From Methylobacterium persicinum (GTDB lineage Bacteria > Pseudomonadota > Alphaproteobacteria > Rhizobiales > Beijerinckiaceae): 64,000 nucleotides of DNA. The translations under genes were made by a program, and so were the position numbers. This document shows positions 33,824-42,957 of this stretch, one piece after another. The notes under the pieces were generated by a model. It searched no databases. It worked only from the letters and a program-made list of their open reading frames with translations, and was not told where the DNA came from. Position 1 is the first letter of the stretch; every line of letters begins with the position of its first letter. The DNA is taken from NCBI RefSeq assembly GCF_022179525.1, contig NZ_BPQX01000054.1, positions 1 to 64,000 on the forward strand. The letters run 5' to 3'.

Positions 33824-35736
33824 GGCGCGCCGCGCTTCTCCAGGGAGACGATGATGCGCCGGTCGCCCGCACGGCGGGTGAAGCCCGTGGCGTCGAGATG
33901 CTCCAGGAGCGGAATCGAGAATTTTCGCGAGATCCCCAAAGCGGCCCCGGCCTCCCGCGCCAGGAAGCCTGATTCGCCATCCGAGGCCCCGGGGAAGGCA
34001 TCGAGGAGGCGTTCCTTGGCGGCGGCCACCGCCTCCCGATGGAACAGCACCGCCCGGCGCTGGACCCTGTCCACCGCGCGGATGATCGTGCCGGAGCCCA
34101 CGAGGTAGTTCAGCGCGTCCCGGCGGCGGATGTCCCGCCCGATGGCCTCTGCCTCGTCGGGGGGGTTGAGCCCGGCCCTGCGGAAGGATTGCTCGAGCCG
34201 GCGGACCGTCTCGGTCTCGTTGCGGGCGGGATCGAAATCCGCCCGCCGCCACAGGGTCCCCGCCTGGGATACCTCTCCCGTGGCCGCCAAGTCGCGCAAC
34301 ACGGCGGCGGTCACGGGTTCCGGCAGGGCCAGGAACCGGGCCACCTGATCGAGGGACGCGCCGTGGTCCATCGGACGCTCGCGGTGGAGCTGGGACAGGG
34401 TGCCCATCGTCCCGGCGCGGAGGGCCGAGAAGGCCGGCGCCCCGACGAACCGTTCTGCGATCTCCCGGGCCCCAGCGGCGGTGAGCAGACGGCGGACCCG
34501 CTCCGGCGTCGTGCCCGCGAGGCGGGACAGTTCGGCCAGCGGTGCCCCGATTGCTCCGGCCTGTCCCAGGCGCACGGCCAGGGCCTCCGCCGGCCGCCCG
34601 GCGGCGATGGCGGCGAGGTCTGCCGTCACCCGCTGGTCGTTGCGGCGGCGGCGGCGGCTCGCCGGATCGAGGATGCGGCCGCCGGCCACCGTGGTGGCAG
34701 GGGAATCAAGGCGCAGGACGAACGGCTCCCGCGCCGGGACGGCCACGTCCTCGGACAGGTGGAGCTGAGCCTGGGCCATGCTGCCCGGTTCGAGGGCCTG
34801 CCGGTCGAGGAGGCGCAGCCGCGCCGCCACCTCGGTGGTGCCGAACAGCAGGCGGCAGGCGAGGCCGTTGGGCAGGGCCGATTCGGCGCTCGAAGCGGCG
34901 GTGATCGCCACATCGAGCCAGCGGGTCGGCACCAGCAGATCCGGCAGGCTGAGGGCTTGGCCCCGGGCGATCTCGTCGAGGCCGACGCCGCGCAGGGCCA
35001 CCGCCGTCCGCCGGCCCGGCTCCGCGGCGTCGACGGGACGCCCGTGGATCTGCAGCCCACGCACGACGGCGTGGCGGCCGCCGGGGACGATCTCGACGGA
35101 ATCGCCCACGGCGAGGCGGCCCCGACGGAGGGTTCCCGTCACGACGGTGCCGAAGCCCGCGCGGGTGAAGACCCGGTCCACGGGGAGATAGGGGAAGCCG
35201 TCGTCGGTCCCCGGCCCCGCTTCGTCGAGCAGACCGAGGAGAGCCGACGACAGCGCCGGAATGCCGATGCCCGACAGGGTCGAGGTGGCGATGACTGGCC
35301 CGGCCTCCAGCCCCGCCCTCGCTGCCGCGGCGGCGATCTCTTCCGACCGGGTCCGGATCGTCTCCGGCGAGGCGAGGTCCGCCTTGGTGAGGGCCAGCAC
35401 GCCCCGGCGCACGCCGATCAGCCGTGCGATCTCCAGATGCTCGATCGTCTGGGGCTTGATGCCTTCGTTGGCATCCACCGCCAGCAGCACCGCCCGCATC
35501 CCCGTGGCGCCCGAGATCATGGCACGGACGAAGCGCTCGTGGCCCGGCAGGTCCACGAGGTCGATCTCTCCGGAATCTCCGGACAACAGGGCGAAGCCCG
35601 GTACGATGGATACGCCGCGGGCCTGCTCTTCCTTGAGCCGGTCCGTCTCGACGCCCGTGAGCGCGCGCGTAAGAGCGGTCTTGCCATGATCGACATGGCC
35701 GATGACGCCGACGAGAAGTGTCTTCAACGCAGTCAC
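33781..35736 (-). CDS. selB: Selenocysteine-specific translation elongation factor, SelB
   Basis: GTPase that delivers Sec-tRNA to UGA codons marked by a SECIS hairpin. The N-terminal G domain has GHVDHGKTAL (G1), DLVDLPGHERF (G3) and TKAD (G4), with the SelB-typical spacing. Domains II and III follow, then a C-terminal winged-helix array ending GISRKFSIPLLEHLDATGFT and RRAGDRRIIV, which binds SECIS RNA. The start is GTG 35736 or TTG 35727. Neither selA, selC nor a selenoprotein gene is nearby; a selenocysteine formate dehydrogenase elsewhere is likely (inference). Confidence 0.92.
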   Translation of the reverse strand: MTALKTLLVGVIGHVDHGKTALTRALTGVETDRLKEEQARGVSIVPGFALLSGDSGEIDLVDLPGHERFVRAMISGATGMRAVLLAVDANEGIKPQTIEHLEIARLIGVRRGVLALTKADLASPETIRTRSEEIAAAAARAGLEAGPVIATSTLSGIGIPALSSALLGLLDEAGPGTDDGFPYLPVDRVFTRAGFGTVVTGTLRRGRLAVGDSVEIVPGGRHAVVRGLQIHGRPVDAAEPGRRTAVALRGVGLDEIARGQALSLPDLLVPTRWLDVAITAASSAESALPNGLACRLLFGTTEVAARLRLLDRQALEPGSMAQAQLHLSEDVAVPAREPFVLRLDSPATTVAGGRILDPASRRRRRNDQRVTADLAAIAAGRPAEALAVRLGQAGAIGAPLAELSRLAGTTPERVRRLLTAAGAREIAERFVGAPAFSALRAGTMGTLSQLHRERPMDHGASLDQVARFLALPEPVTAAVLRDLAATGEVSQAGTLWRRADFDPARNETETVRRLEQSFRRAGLNPPDEAEAIGRDIRRRDALNYLVGSGTIIRAVDRVQRRAVLFHREAVAAAKERLLDAFPGASDGESGFLAREAGAALGISRKFSIPLLEHLDATGFTRRAGDRRIIVSLEKRGAPQKSLPGQSSGLGS

Positions 35737-36044
35737 GGAGGTTGCTCGACTGACGGAACGCTCGTTCAACCGACGTGAATGTGACCCGCTCCCTCGCCCG
35801 GGCAACAGCCACGGAAGGCGGTCGGCGGAGGCGGTACTAGGCCGCACGATTGAATTGCAAGCGATTTAATGTCGCAAAATATTTTGGCGTTAAAATGGCA
35901 GCGTTTCAAGCACCATCGGACGCGAGCGATAACATCGGATCGCTTCCGCGCGTCAAGCGTAGGATAGGCGGCTGGGCGGACGCCGAACTCAGGACGTGAT
36001 AGATCGGCCACGCCGCCAGTCTGGCGAGGGAGCAGGACGCGAGG
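35737..36044. other. Divergent intergenic region between selB and a CYTH-CHAD gene
   Basis: About 308 bases. The centre (35860-35905) is strongly AT-rich for this genome, with ATTTAATGTCGCAAAATATT and TTGGCGTTAAAATGG, a plausible site for divergent promoters. No open frame in it looks coding. Confidence 0.5.
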
Positions 36045-37586
36045 ATGATGGGCGAGGAGATCGAAGGAACGGCGGAACCGCGGGAAATCGAATTGAAACT
36101 CGACTGCGCGGGGCCCGACTTCACGGTATTGAGCACGCATCCCCTGCTGCGGGATGTCGCGGCGGTGCCGTCGCAGCTTCTCCTGAGCCGTTATTACGAC
36201 ACGCCGGACCACGCCCTGCGGAAGGCTGGGCTCACCTTGCGCATCCGCGAAGAGGGGGAGCGGCGGATCCAGACGGTGAAGGCCGGTTCGGGCCAGGTCG
36301 GCCTGTTCGACCGGGCGGAATGGGAGACGGACATCGCCGGCGACCAGCCCGATCCCGCGGCCTGGGCCGGGACCGCGGCGGAGCCGGTGCTGGCCGAGGC
36401 CGGCGCCGAGGTGCAGCCCCTGTTCTCCACCCTGATCATGCGCCGGGTGCATCCGCTGGATTACGGCGAGTCCCGCATCCTCGTCACCCTCGACGAGGGA
36501 CGTGTGGAGAGCGCCGACAGGGATAGCTCCCTGTGCGAACTCGAACTGGAACTCGCCCACGGACAGGTGGGTGACCTGTTCGCCTTCGCCCAGTCGCTCA
36601 CGGAAACCCTGCCGCTGCGCCTCGGCGTGCTGACGAAGAGCGCCCGGGGCTTCGCCCTCCTCGACGGACAGGGGCCGACGCCCGCCAAGGCCGAGTCGGT
36701 GGCCCTGTCGCCCGACGACGATGCCGGCACGGTCTTCCGGGCCGTCGCCCGGAGCTGCCTGCACCACCTGCGCATCAACGAGACCGCCTTCCTGGAAGGC
36801 CCCCGGGACCCGAGCGCCCTGCACCAGATGCGGGTCGCCCTGCGGCGGCTGAGATCGGCCCTCTCCCTGTTCTCGCCGCTGTTCGAGGACGATCCCCGGG
36901 CGGCCGCCCTGGCCGACGAGATCAAGCGGGTGACGGAGCCGTTCGGGACGGCACGCAACCTGGATGTCTTTCTCCACGACACCCTCCCCGCCCTCGCCGA
37001 GCACAATAATGGCGATCCCAGCCTCGATCGGATCGAGGAGAGGGCCCAGGCGGCCCGCGAACAGGCTTACGGGGCGGTGCAGGATATCCTGAACAGTCCG
37101 CAATGGCGCGGACTGATCCTCGACATCGCCGGGTGGATCGAGGCCGGCCCCTGGAGCGGGCAGGATGCCGCCCGGCAGGATGGCCGCCACTTCGCCGCCG
37201 GGATCCTCGACAAGGCCCGCCGCCGGGTGAAGAAGCGCGGACGCGGCCTGCGCCACCTCGATGCGCACACCCGCCACCGGGTGCGGATCTCCGCTAAGAA
37301 GCTGCGCTACGGCGCGGAGTTCCTGGCCGGGCTCTTCCCCAAACCCAAGGCCCAGGAACGGCAGGAGGCCTTCGGCGACGCCCTGTCGGATCTGCAGGAT
37401 TACCTCGGCGCCCTGAACGACATCGAGACCGCCCGACACCTTCCCTTTGCCAACGAAGAAAATGGTTCCGAACCGGCCGAAGCGCCGTCCATGCCGGAGG
37501 TGGACGAGAAGCGCGTCCACGATCTCCTCGACAAGGCGGCCGATGCGCGGGCCGAGCTCTTGGACGTCAAGCCGTTCTGGCGCTGA
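36045..37586 (+). CDS. CYTH and CHAD domain protein
   Basis: A 513-residue fusion. The N-terminal CYTH domain (about 1-205) opens with the ExExK signature EIELKL and has the basic and acidic strand pattern of triphosphate tunnel enzymes (YYDTPDHALRKAGLTLRIR). The C-terminal CHAD domain (about 215-500) carries histidine-rich helices, HHLRINETAFL and HQMRVALRRLRSALSLF, which in related proteins bind polyphosphate. It likely hydrolyses inorganic triphosphate or associates with polyphosphate granules (family knowledge). The doubled ATG at 36045/36048 has GAGG just upstream. It stands alone. Confidence 0.9.
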   Translation: MMGEEIEGTAEPREIELKLDCAGPDFTVLSTHPLLRDVAAVPSQLLLSRYYDTPDHALRKAGLTLRIREEGERRIQTVKAGSGQVGLFDRAEWETDIAGDQPDPAAWAGTAAEPVLAEAGAEVQPLFSTLIMRRVHPLDYGESRILVTLDEGRVESADRDSSLCELELELAHGQVGDLFAFAQSLTETLPLRLGVLTKSARGFALLDGQGPTPAKAESVALSPDDDAGTVFRAVARSCLHHLRINETAFLEGPRDPSALHQMRVALRRLRSALSLFSPLFEDDPRAAALADEIKRVTEPFGTARNLDVFLHDTLPALAEHNNGDPSLDRIEERAQAAREQAYGAVQDILNSPQWRGLILDIAGWIEAGPWSGQDAARQDGRHFAAGILDKARRRVKKRGRGLRHLDAHTRHRVRISAKKLRYGAEFLAGLFPKPKAQERQEAFGDALSDLQDYLGALNDIETARHLPFANEENGSEPAEAPSMPEVDEKRVHDLLDKAADARAELLDVKPFWR

Positions 37587-37919
37587 GCGCCGGGGCCGTG
37601 AACGGCACCGGAACGGGCACGGCCTGGGGCTTGCCGCATTCCGTTCCGGTGCTCACGCGAAGGGATGGACCCGACCCCAAGGGGTGGGCCCATCCCCTCG
37701 GCCGCGCGAGGGGGGATACGCGGTCGGTTCTCGTATCGCATGGCAGTGTTGCCCGACCGTGTCTGGTCACCGGGGAAAACGCATTCGTCGGCGAATCTTC
37801 CACCTTCGGCCGCCCTTTGGGCGCCCCCGGCTGGCATCGGGGTTGCTGGACGGGCCGGCCGGAAGTCCGGTGGCCGCGGAGCTTCCCACGGAAGGCGGCG
37901 GCCCGCAAAAGGATTGGTC
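37587..37919. other. Intergenic region, 333 bases, no gene seen
   Basis: It holds several short inverted repeats, such as GAACGGCACCGGAACGGG (37599-37616) opposite CCGTTCCGGTGCTC (to about 37655), and GGGTGGGCCCATCCCC near 37680. These could be terminator or regulatory hairpins. Short frames on both strands have no ribosome site and are not supported as genes. Confidence 0.5.
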
Positions 37920-39191
37920 ATGAGTGAGAGCAACCCCAGCAGCACCCACAACCTCCGCAGCGATGGGTCGCGCCTTTGGGCAACGATCCACGAGACGGCG
38001 CGATTCGGGGGTACGCCCAAGGGCGGCATCAACCGCCTCACCCTCTCCCCGGAGGATGGCAGGGTGCGGGACTGGTTCCGCGAGGCCTGCGAGGCGGCGG
38101 GTCTGACGGTCAGCGTGGATGCGCTCGGCACACAATACGCCCTCCGGCCCGGCCGGGACATGAGCCTGCCGCCTGTGGCCTTCGGCTCCCACCTCGATAC
38201 CCAGCCGACGGGGGGCAAGTTCGACGGGGTGCTCGGCGTTCTCGCCGGCCTCGAGGTGATGCGCACACTGGCCGACGCCGGGATCGAGACTCAGGCGCCC
38301 CTGCTGCTGGTGAACTGGACCAACGAGGAGGGCTCGCGCTTCGCCCCCGCCATGATGGCCTCGGCGGCCTATGCGGGCGAGTTCACCACGGACGAGATCC
38401 TGGCCAAGCGCGACGGGGCGGGCGTCACCGTGGCCGAGGCCCTCGACGCCATCGGGTACCGGGGCGGCGAGGCGGTCGGAGAGCGGACCATCGGCGCCTT
38501 CGTGGAACTGCACATCGAGCAGGGCCCGATCCTGGAGGCCGAGGGCAAGACCATCGGCGTGGTCGAAGGCGGCCAGGGCATCGCGTGGTTCGACGGGACG
38601 GTGGAGGGCTTCGAAAGCCATGCCGGCACCACCCCGATGCCCCGGCGCAGGGACGCGCTCCTCGGCCTGTCGGAATTCGCCCTGGCGGCGGAGCGCATCG
38701 CCCTCGCCCATGGGCCGAGCGCCGTGGCGACCATCGGCGAGGCCGGCATCCTCGCACCCTCGCGGAACGTGGTGCCGGGGCGGATCGCCTTCAGCCTCGA
38801 TATGCGCGACCCGCGCTCGGGCACCCTGGACGCCATGGAGGCGGAGCTGCGGCAGGCGGCAGCCGAGATCGGCGAGCGGCGGCACCTGTCGCTTGTGCTG
38901 GAGCGGATCTGGCGCAAGGAGCCGGTGCCCTTCGACCCACGGATCGTCTCCGCCGTGGAGGAGGCCGCCGAGGGCCTCGGGCTCCCCAGGCGCCGGATCA
39001 TCTCCGGGGCCGGACATGACGCCTGCAACCTCGCTGGCCGGGTCCCGGCCGCGATGATCTTCGTGCCGTGCAAGGACGGGGTGAGCCACAACGAATCCGA
39101 ATCCGCCACGCAGGCCGACTGCGCCGCCGGGGCCGACGTACTGCTCCAGACCGTGTTGCGGCTGGCCGACACGCGTTTGACCGCCGCGTGA
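37920..39191 (+). CDS. Zn-dependent hydrolase, M20 family (N-carbamoyl-amino acid / allantoate amidohydrolase type)
   Basis: Amidohydrolase of 423 residues in the AllC/HyuC group. Metal ligands are visible in order: GSHLDTQPTGGKFDG (His, Asp), NWTNEEGSRF (Glu pair), FVELHIEQGP (His-Glu) and GVSHNESE (His). The ELHIEQG and GHDACN segments are diagnostic. These enzymes remove a carbamoyl or ureido group in pyrimidine, hydantoin or purine breakdown. No dihydropyrimidinase or transporter gene is alongside, so the substrate stays open. ATG 37920 is followed directly by the conserved N-terminus; longer starts are arginine-rich shadows. Confidence 0.9.
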   Translation: MSESNPSSTHNLRSDGSRLWATIHETARFGGTPKGGINRLTLSPEDGRVRDWFREACEAAGLTVSVDALGTQYALRPGRDMSLPPVAFGSHLDTQPTGGKFDGVLGVLAGLEVMRTLADAGIETQAPLLLVNWTNEEGSRFAPAMMASAAYAGEFTTDEILAKRDGAGVTVAEALDAIGYRGGEAVGERTIGAFVELHIEQGPILEAEGKTIGVVEGGQGIAWFDGTVEGFESHAGTTPMPRRRDALLGLSEFALAAERIALAHGPSAVATIGEAGILAPSRNVVPGRIAFSLDMRDPRSGTLDAMEAELRQAAAEIGERRHLSLVLERIWRKEPVPFDPRIVSAVEEAAEGLGLPRRRIISGAGHDACNLAGRVPAAMIFVPCKDGVSHNESESATQADCAAGADVLLQTVLRLADTRLTAA

Positions 39192-39308
39192 GGCGCCACC
39201 GGTCCCTCCCCGGCAGGAGGGGGAGGGGCCGGAGCGGGAGACATCGCGGGCCGGCTATTCGTGCGACCCGGCTGTGCGGCGGCGAAAAATCCCGTAAGGG
39301 ACGCTCCC

Positions 39309-40592
39309 ATGACCGCACGCGCCTATCGCGACGCCAGGGGCCGGCCGCTCATCGCGGTGACGGGCATCGGCCTCGTTTCCTCCCTCGGCCAAGGCCAGGC
39401 CGACACCTGGGCCGCCCTCACTCGGGGCCGCTCCGGCATCCGTGAGATTGCCCGCTTCCCCACCGAAGGGCTGCGCACGCGCATCGCCGGCACCGTCGAC
39501 TTCCTCGACACCGATCCCCTCGTCGCCCCGCTCCTGTCGGAGCGCTTCGCGGCGGTGGCCGCCGAGGAAGCTCTGGATCAGGCGGCCCTCGGCCCCAAGG
39601 GGGATTTCCCCGGCCCCTTGTTCATCGCCGTCCCCCCCGTGGAGATGGAATGGCCCCAGCGCCGGGCCCTCGCCGAGGCGGCGGGCGACGACGGCCCGGT
39701 GGACTATGCCGGCCTGCTGCGGGCGGCGGGGACCGGCCGGTTCGATGCGTGGCACGACCTGTTCCTCTTCGGCACCGTCGCCGACCGCATCGCGGAGCGG
39801 TTCGGCACCCGCGGCTCGCCGATCTCGCTTTCCACCGCCTGCTCCTCCGGTGCGACGGCGATCCAGCTTGGAGTCGAAGCGATCCGCCGGGGCGAGGCGT
39901 CGGCCGCCCTGTGCATTGGAACGGACGGCTCGGTGAACCCGGAATCGCTGATCCGCTTCTCGCTGCTCTCCGCGCTTTCGACGCGCAACGATCCGCCGGA
40001 GGAAGCCTCCCGCCCCTTCTCCAAGGACCGGGACGGGTTCGTGATGGGCGAGGGCGCCGCCGCCCTGGTGCTGGAGGATGCCGCCGCTGCCGTGGCGCGG
40101 GGGGCGGCGATCCTCGGCTACGTGCTCGGCTGCGGCGAGAAGGGCGACGGCTTCCACCGCACCCGCTCCAGCCCGGACGGGGCGCCGATCCTCGCGGCGA
40201 TCCGGGCGAGCCTCGACGATGCCGGCCTCGCGCCGGAGGCCATCGACACGGTGAACGCCCACGGCACCTCGACGCCGGAGAACGACCGGATGGAGGCCAC
40301 GGGTATCGCCGCCGTGTTCGGCGAGCGGGCCGCGACCCTGCCCGTCACCTCGAACAAGTCGATGCTCGGCCACACGCTGACCGCCGCCGGGGCGATCGAG
40401 GCGGTCGCCTCGCTGCTGTCGATCCGCCACGGGCGGATCCCGCCGACCATCAACTACCGCACCCCCGATCCGGCGCTCGGCCTCGACATCGTGGGTGAGG
40501 CCCGGGACGTGCCGGTGCGGACGGTGCTGTCGAACTCCTTCGGATTCGGCGGCCAGAACACCTGCCTGGTGCTCGGGGCCGAGCCGGCATGA
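39309..40592 (+). CDS. Beta-ketoacyl-ACP synthase, FabF-like (VLCFA/lipid A type)
   Basis: Condensing enzyme of 427 residues. The Cys-His-His triad is intact: C178 in STACSSGAT, H318 in NAHGTSTPEND and H355 in SMLGHTLTAAG. It carries the insertions of the FabF copies that build the very long hydroxylated acyl chain of rhizobial lipid A rather than the housekeeping FabF. The four-base overlap with the next ketoreductase gene, and the Zn dehydrogenase and acyltransferase that follow, match that pathway. acpXL and fabZ are not in the cluster here. Confidence 0.85.
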   Translation: MTARAYRDARGRPLIAVTGIGLVSSLGQGQADTWAALTRGRSGIREIARFPTEGLRTRIAGTVDFLDTDPLVAPLLSERFAAVAAEEALDQAALGPKGDFPGPLFIAVPPVEMEWPQRRALAEAAGDDGPVDYAGLLRAAGTGRFDAWHDLFLFGTVADRIAERFGTRGSPISLSTACSSGATAIQLGVEAIRRGEASAALCIGTDGSVNPESLIRFSLLSALSTRNDPPEEASRPFSKDRDGFVMGEGAAALVLEDAAAAVARGAAILGYVLGCGEKGDGFHRTRSSPDGAPILAAIRASLDDAGLAPEAIDTVNAHGTSTPENDRMEATGIAAVFGERAATLPVTSNKSMLGHTLTAAGAIEAVASLLSIRHGRIPPTINYRTPDPALGLDIVGEARDVPVRTVLSNSFGFGGQNTCLVLGAEPA

Positions 40593-41380
40593 GCGGAGCG
40601 GATCTTTCCCACGCCACCGGCGGAGAGGGCGCCAAGCGGATCCTCGTTACCGGGGGCGGGACCGGCCTCGGCGCCGCGATCGTGCGCGGACTGGTGCAGG
40701 CCGGCCATGCCGTCGATTTCACCTATCGCGCCTCCGGCGAGGCGGCCACGGCCCTGGCGGCCGAGCTGAACGAGGCCCATCCGGGCCTCGGCATCCGAAC
40801 CTACGCCCTCGACCTCGCCGACGGGGCGGCCCTCGACGCCTTCTGCGAGAACGCCGAGGGGGTGGAGTATCATGGCCTCGTCCACAATGCCGGCCAGTCG
40901 AGCGACGGCCTCGCCGCCATGTTCGACCAGGACCGGGCCGAGGCGGCGATGCAGGTGAACTTCTATTCCCTCACCCGCCTCGCCAAGGCTTTGGTGCGGG
41001 GGATGACCCGCGCCCGCTCGGGGCGGATCGTCGCCATCGGCTCCGTGGCGGCCCTGCGCGGCAATGCCGGCAACGCCGCCTACGCCGCCACCAAGGGCGC
41101 GCTGATCGCCTATTGCCGGACGCTGGCCGTCGAGACCGCCAAGCGCGGGGTGACGGTGAACGTCATCGCGCCGGGCTTCATCGACACGGCGATGCTCGCC
41201 CCCTACGCGGCCCATCGCGCAGGGATGGAGCGCCAGATCCCCGCCGGCCGTTTCGCCCGGCCCGAGGAGGTTGCGGCATTGACCGCCTTCCTCATGGGCG
41301 AGGGCGCGGCCTACATCACCGGGGCGGTGCTGCCGGTGGATGGCGGGCTGACGGCGATGATGGGCGTCCACCGCACCTGA
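40589..41380 (+). CDS. SDR family 3-oxoacyl-ACP reductase, FabG-like
   Basis: NAD(P)H-dependent reductase of 263 residues with the cofactor loop GGGTGLGAAIVRG and catalytic S152, Y165 and K169 (GSVAAL; AAYAATKGAL). NAG after VHN, and the PGFIDTAML and AYITGAVLPVDGG segments, are classical FabG features. The gene overlaps the ketoacyl synthase by ATGA, so it most likely reduces that enzyme's 3-oxoacyl product. A reductase is not part of the standard rhizobial acpXL-lpxXL cluster, which makes this arrangement noteworthy. Confidence 0.87.
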   Translation: MSGADLSHATGGEGAKRILVTGGGTGLGAAIVRGLVQAGHAVDFTYRASGEAATALAAELNEAHPGLGIRTYALDLADGAALDAFCENAEGVEYHGLVHNAGQSSDGLAAMFDQDRAEAAMQVNFYSLTRLAKALVRGMTRARSGRIVAIGSVAALRGNAGNAAYAATKGALIAYCRTLAVETAKRGVTVNVIAPGFIDTAMLAPYAAHRAGMERQIPAGRFARPEEVAALTAFLMGEGAAYITGAVLPVDGGLTAMMGVHRT

Positions 41381-41390
41381 ACCCCTTGCG

Positions 41391-41678
41391 ATGTTGCCGA
41401 TGCGCCGCCCCTTCGCCGCCGCCCTGTTGCTCGCGACCCTGTCCGTCGGCACGGCCCATGCCGAGCCGCAGGCCTACCGGGTCACCGGCCTTCCCCCCGG
41501 CGAGGCCCTGAGTCTGCGCGCCGAGCCGGATGCCGCGGCCGAGGTCGTCGGCGAGATCCGCAACCGCGCCCTGATCTTCGGCTGCACCAACGACACCCCG
41601 AGCCGCACCACATGGTGCCGCGCCCGGGTCGGCCGCACGATCGGCTGGGCGCGGCGGCGGTATCTCTCGCCGGAATGA
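41391..41678 (+). CDS. Small secreted SH3-like domain protein
   Basis: A 95-residue periplasmic protein. Signal peptide up to AHAEP (about residue 23), then an SH3b-like segment LPPGEALSLRAEPDAAAEVVGEIRN and RTIGWARRRYLSPE at the end, with two cysteines (FGCTND, TWCRARVG). Bacterial SH3 domains usually bind cell-wall material. Start either ATG 41391 or 41400. It sits ten bases after the fabG-like gene, within the lipid A cluster. Confidence 0.75.
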   Translation: MLPMRRPFAAALLLATLSVGTAHAEPQAYRVTGLPPGEALSLRAEPDAAAEVVGEIRNRALIFGCTNDTPSRTTWCRARVGRTIGWARRRYLSPE

Positions 41679-41736
41679 ACTCAGGTGGCGGCCGGGCGGA
41701 GCTGTGATACCCGTCGCAGACCCGGAGCCCGTGGCG

Positions 41737-41805
41737 GCGTCATGGCGCGTGAAACGCTGTCACCGTCTTTGCGAGCAATGCGAAGCAATGACGCCGGAAT
41801 CGTCG
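41737..41805. repeat. Partial family B palindromic repeat
   Basis: A decayed copy: GCGTCATGGCGCGTGAA... and TTTGCGAGCAATGCGAAGCA with TGACG at the end. Only one arm is well conserved. It lies upstream of the Zn alcohol dehydrogenase gene, whose frame runs open through it. Confidence 0.55.
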
Positions 41806-41849
41806 CCGACCCGTCGCCGGCGGTCCGAACCACGTTTGCGAAAGTGCCC

Positions 41850-42872
41850 ATGCGAGCCCTGCAACTCTTCGGTGACCGTGACCTGCGCCTGACCGAGATC
41901 GAGCCGCCGCCGCCCCCCGGCCCCGGCGAGGTGCGCCTTCGCATCCGCGCCGTGGGGCTCAACTTCATCGACGTGTGGGGCTTCCGCGGCATGGCCTTCG
42001 CCAAGAGGAAGCTGCCCCTCGCCGTCGGCGCCGAGGCGGCGGGCGAGGTGGAATCCGTCGGCGAGGGCGTCACGGGCCTCACCCCCGGCATGCGGGTCGT
42101 GCCCTACGGCGCCCTCACCTGCGGGCATTGCCGCGCCTGCCAGCAGGGGCGCGACAACCTCTGTGAGGAGGTCGGCGGCGTGATGGGCTTCCACATCGAC
42201 GGGTTCGCCCGGGAACTCGTGACTATGCCCGCCCGCCTTGTGGTCCCGGTGCCGGACGGCGTCGAGGACGCGGACGCCGCCTGCGCCGGCATCGCCTTCG
42301 GCACGGTGCAGCACATGCTGTTCGACAACGCCAAGCTCGAACCGGGCGAGAGCGTCCTCGTCCATGCCGGCGGCTCGGGGATCGGCACGGCGGCGATCCG
42401 CATGGCCAAGGCCATCGGTTGCACGGTCTTCGCCACGGTCGGCGACGACGAGAAGGGGGCCAAGGCCGCCGAACTCGGCGCCGACCACATTATCAACTAC
42501 CGCACCGAGCGGTTCGAGGGTGAGGTGCGCCGCCTGACCAAGCGCAAGGGCGTGGACGTGGTGTTCGAGCATGTCGGCGCGGACACGTGGAACGGCTCGC
42601 TCCTGTGCCTGAAGCGCGGCGGCCGCCTCGTCACCTGCGGCTCGACCTCCGGCCCCACCGCGACGATGAACCTGATGCAGCTGTTTCAGCAGCAATACCG
42701 CATCACCGGCTCGTTCGGCTGCAGCCTCGCCAACATCCGCCAGTCCCTCGACAAGATGAAGGACGGCATCCGCCCGGTGGTCGATACGGTCTACCCGATG
42801 GCCGATTTCGCGCAGGGTTTGGAGCGGCTCGAATCGCGCAAGGTGTTCGGCAAGATCATCGTGGCGCTGTAG
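41850..42872 (+). CDS. Zinc-binding alcohol dehydrogenase (MDR) family protein, Adh2XL-like
   Basis: Medium-chain dehydrogenase of 340 residues. The catalytic-zinc region around VGAEAAGEVESVGEGV and the structural-zinc cysteines CGHCRACQQGRDNLC are present, and the Rossmann part has HAGGSGIGTAAIRMAKAIG. It resembles the alcohol dehydrogenase-like gene (adh2XL) located next to lpxXL in rhizobia. Its role in long-chain acyl synthesis is not established. ATG 41850 is chosen because upstream frame contains a dispersed repeat. The acyltransferase gene follows 85 bases later. Confidence 0.87.
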   Translation: MRALQLFGDRDLRLTEIEPPPPPGPGEVRLRIRAVGLNFIDVWGFRGMAFAKRKLPLAVGAEAAGEVESVGEGVTGLTPGMRVVPYGALTCGHCRACQQGRDNLCEEVGGVMGFHIDGFARELVTMPARLVVPVPDGVEDADAACAGIAFGTVQHMLFDNAKLEPGESVLVHAGGSGIGTAAIRMAKAIGCTVFATVGDDEKGAKAAELGADHIINYRTERFEGEVRRLTKRKGVDVVFEHVGADTWNGSLLCLKRGGRLVTCGSTSGPTATMNLMQLFQQQYRITGSFGCSLANIRQSLDKMKDGIRPVVDTVYPMADFAQGLERLESRKVFGKIIVAL

Positions 42873-42957
42873 GGCGCTGGCCCCTTTCCGGCGCCCCGTT
42901 CGCACCGCAGCGGGAAACATGGTCTAAGGGCGCCCCCGCCCCTGGAAGCCAACCCCT

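Noticed and set aside
37598-37927. Possible 109-codon gene in the intergenic space before the Zn-dependent hydrolase
   Set aside because: No ribosome site or domain, and the sequence is full of inverted repeats.
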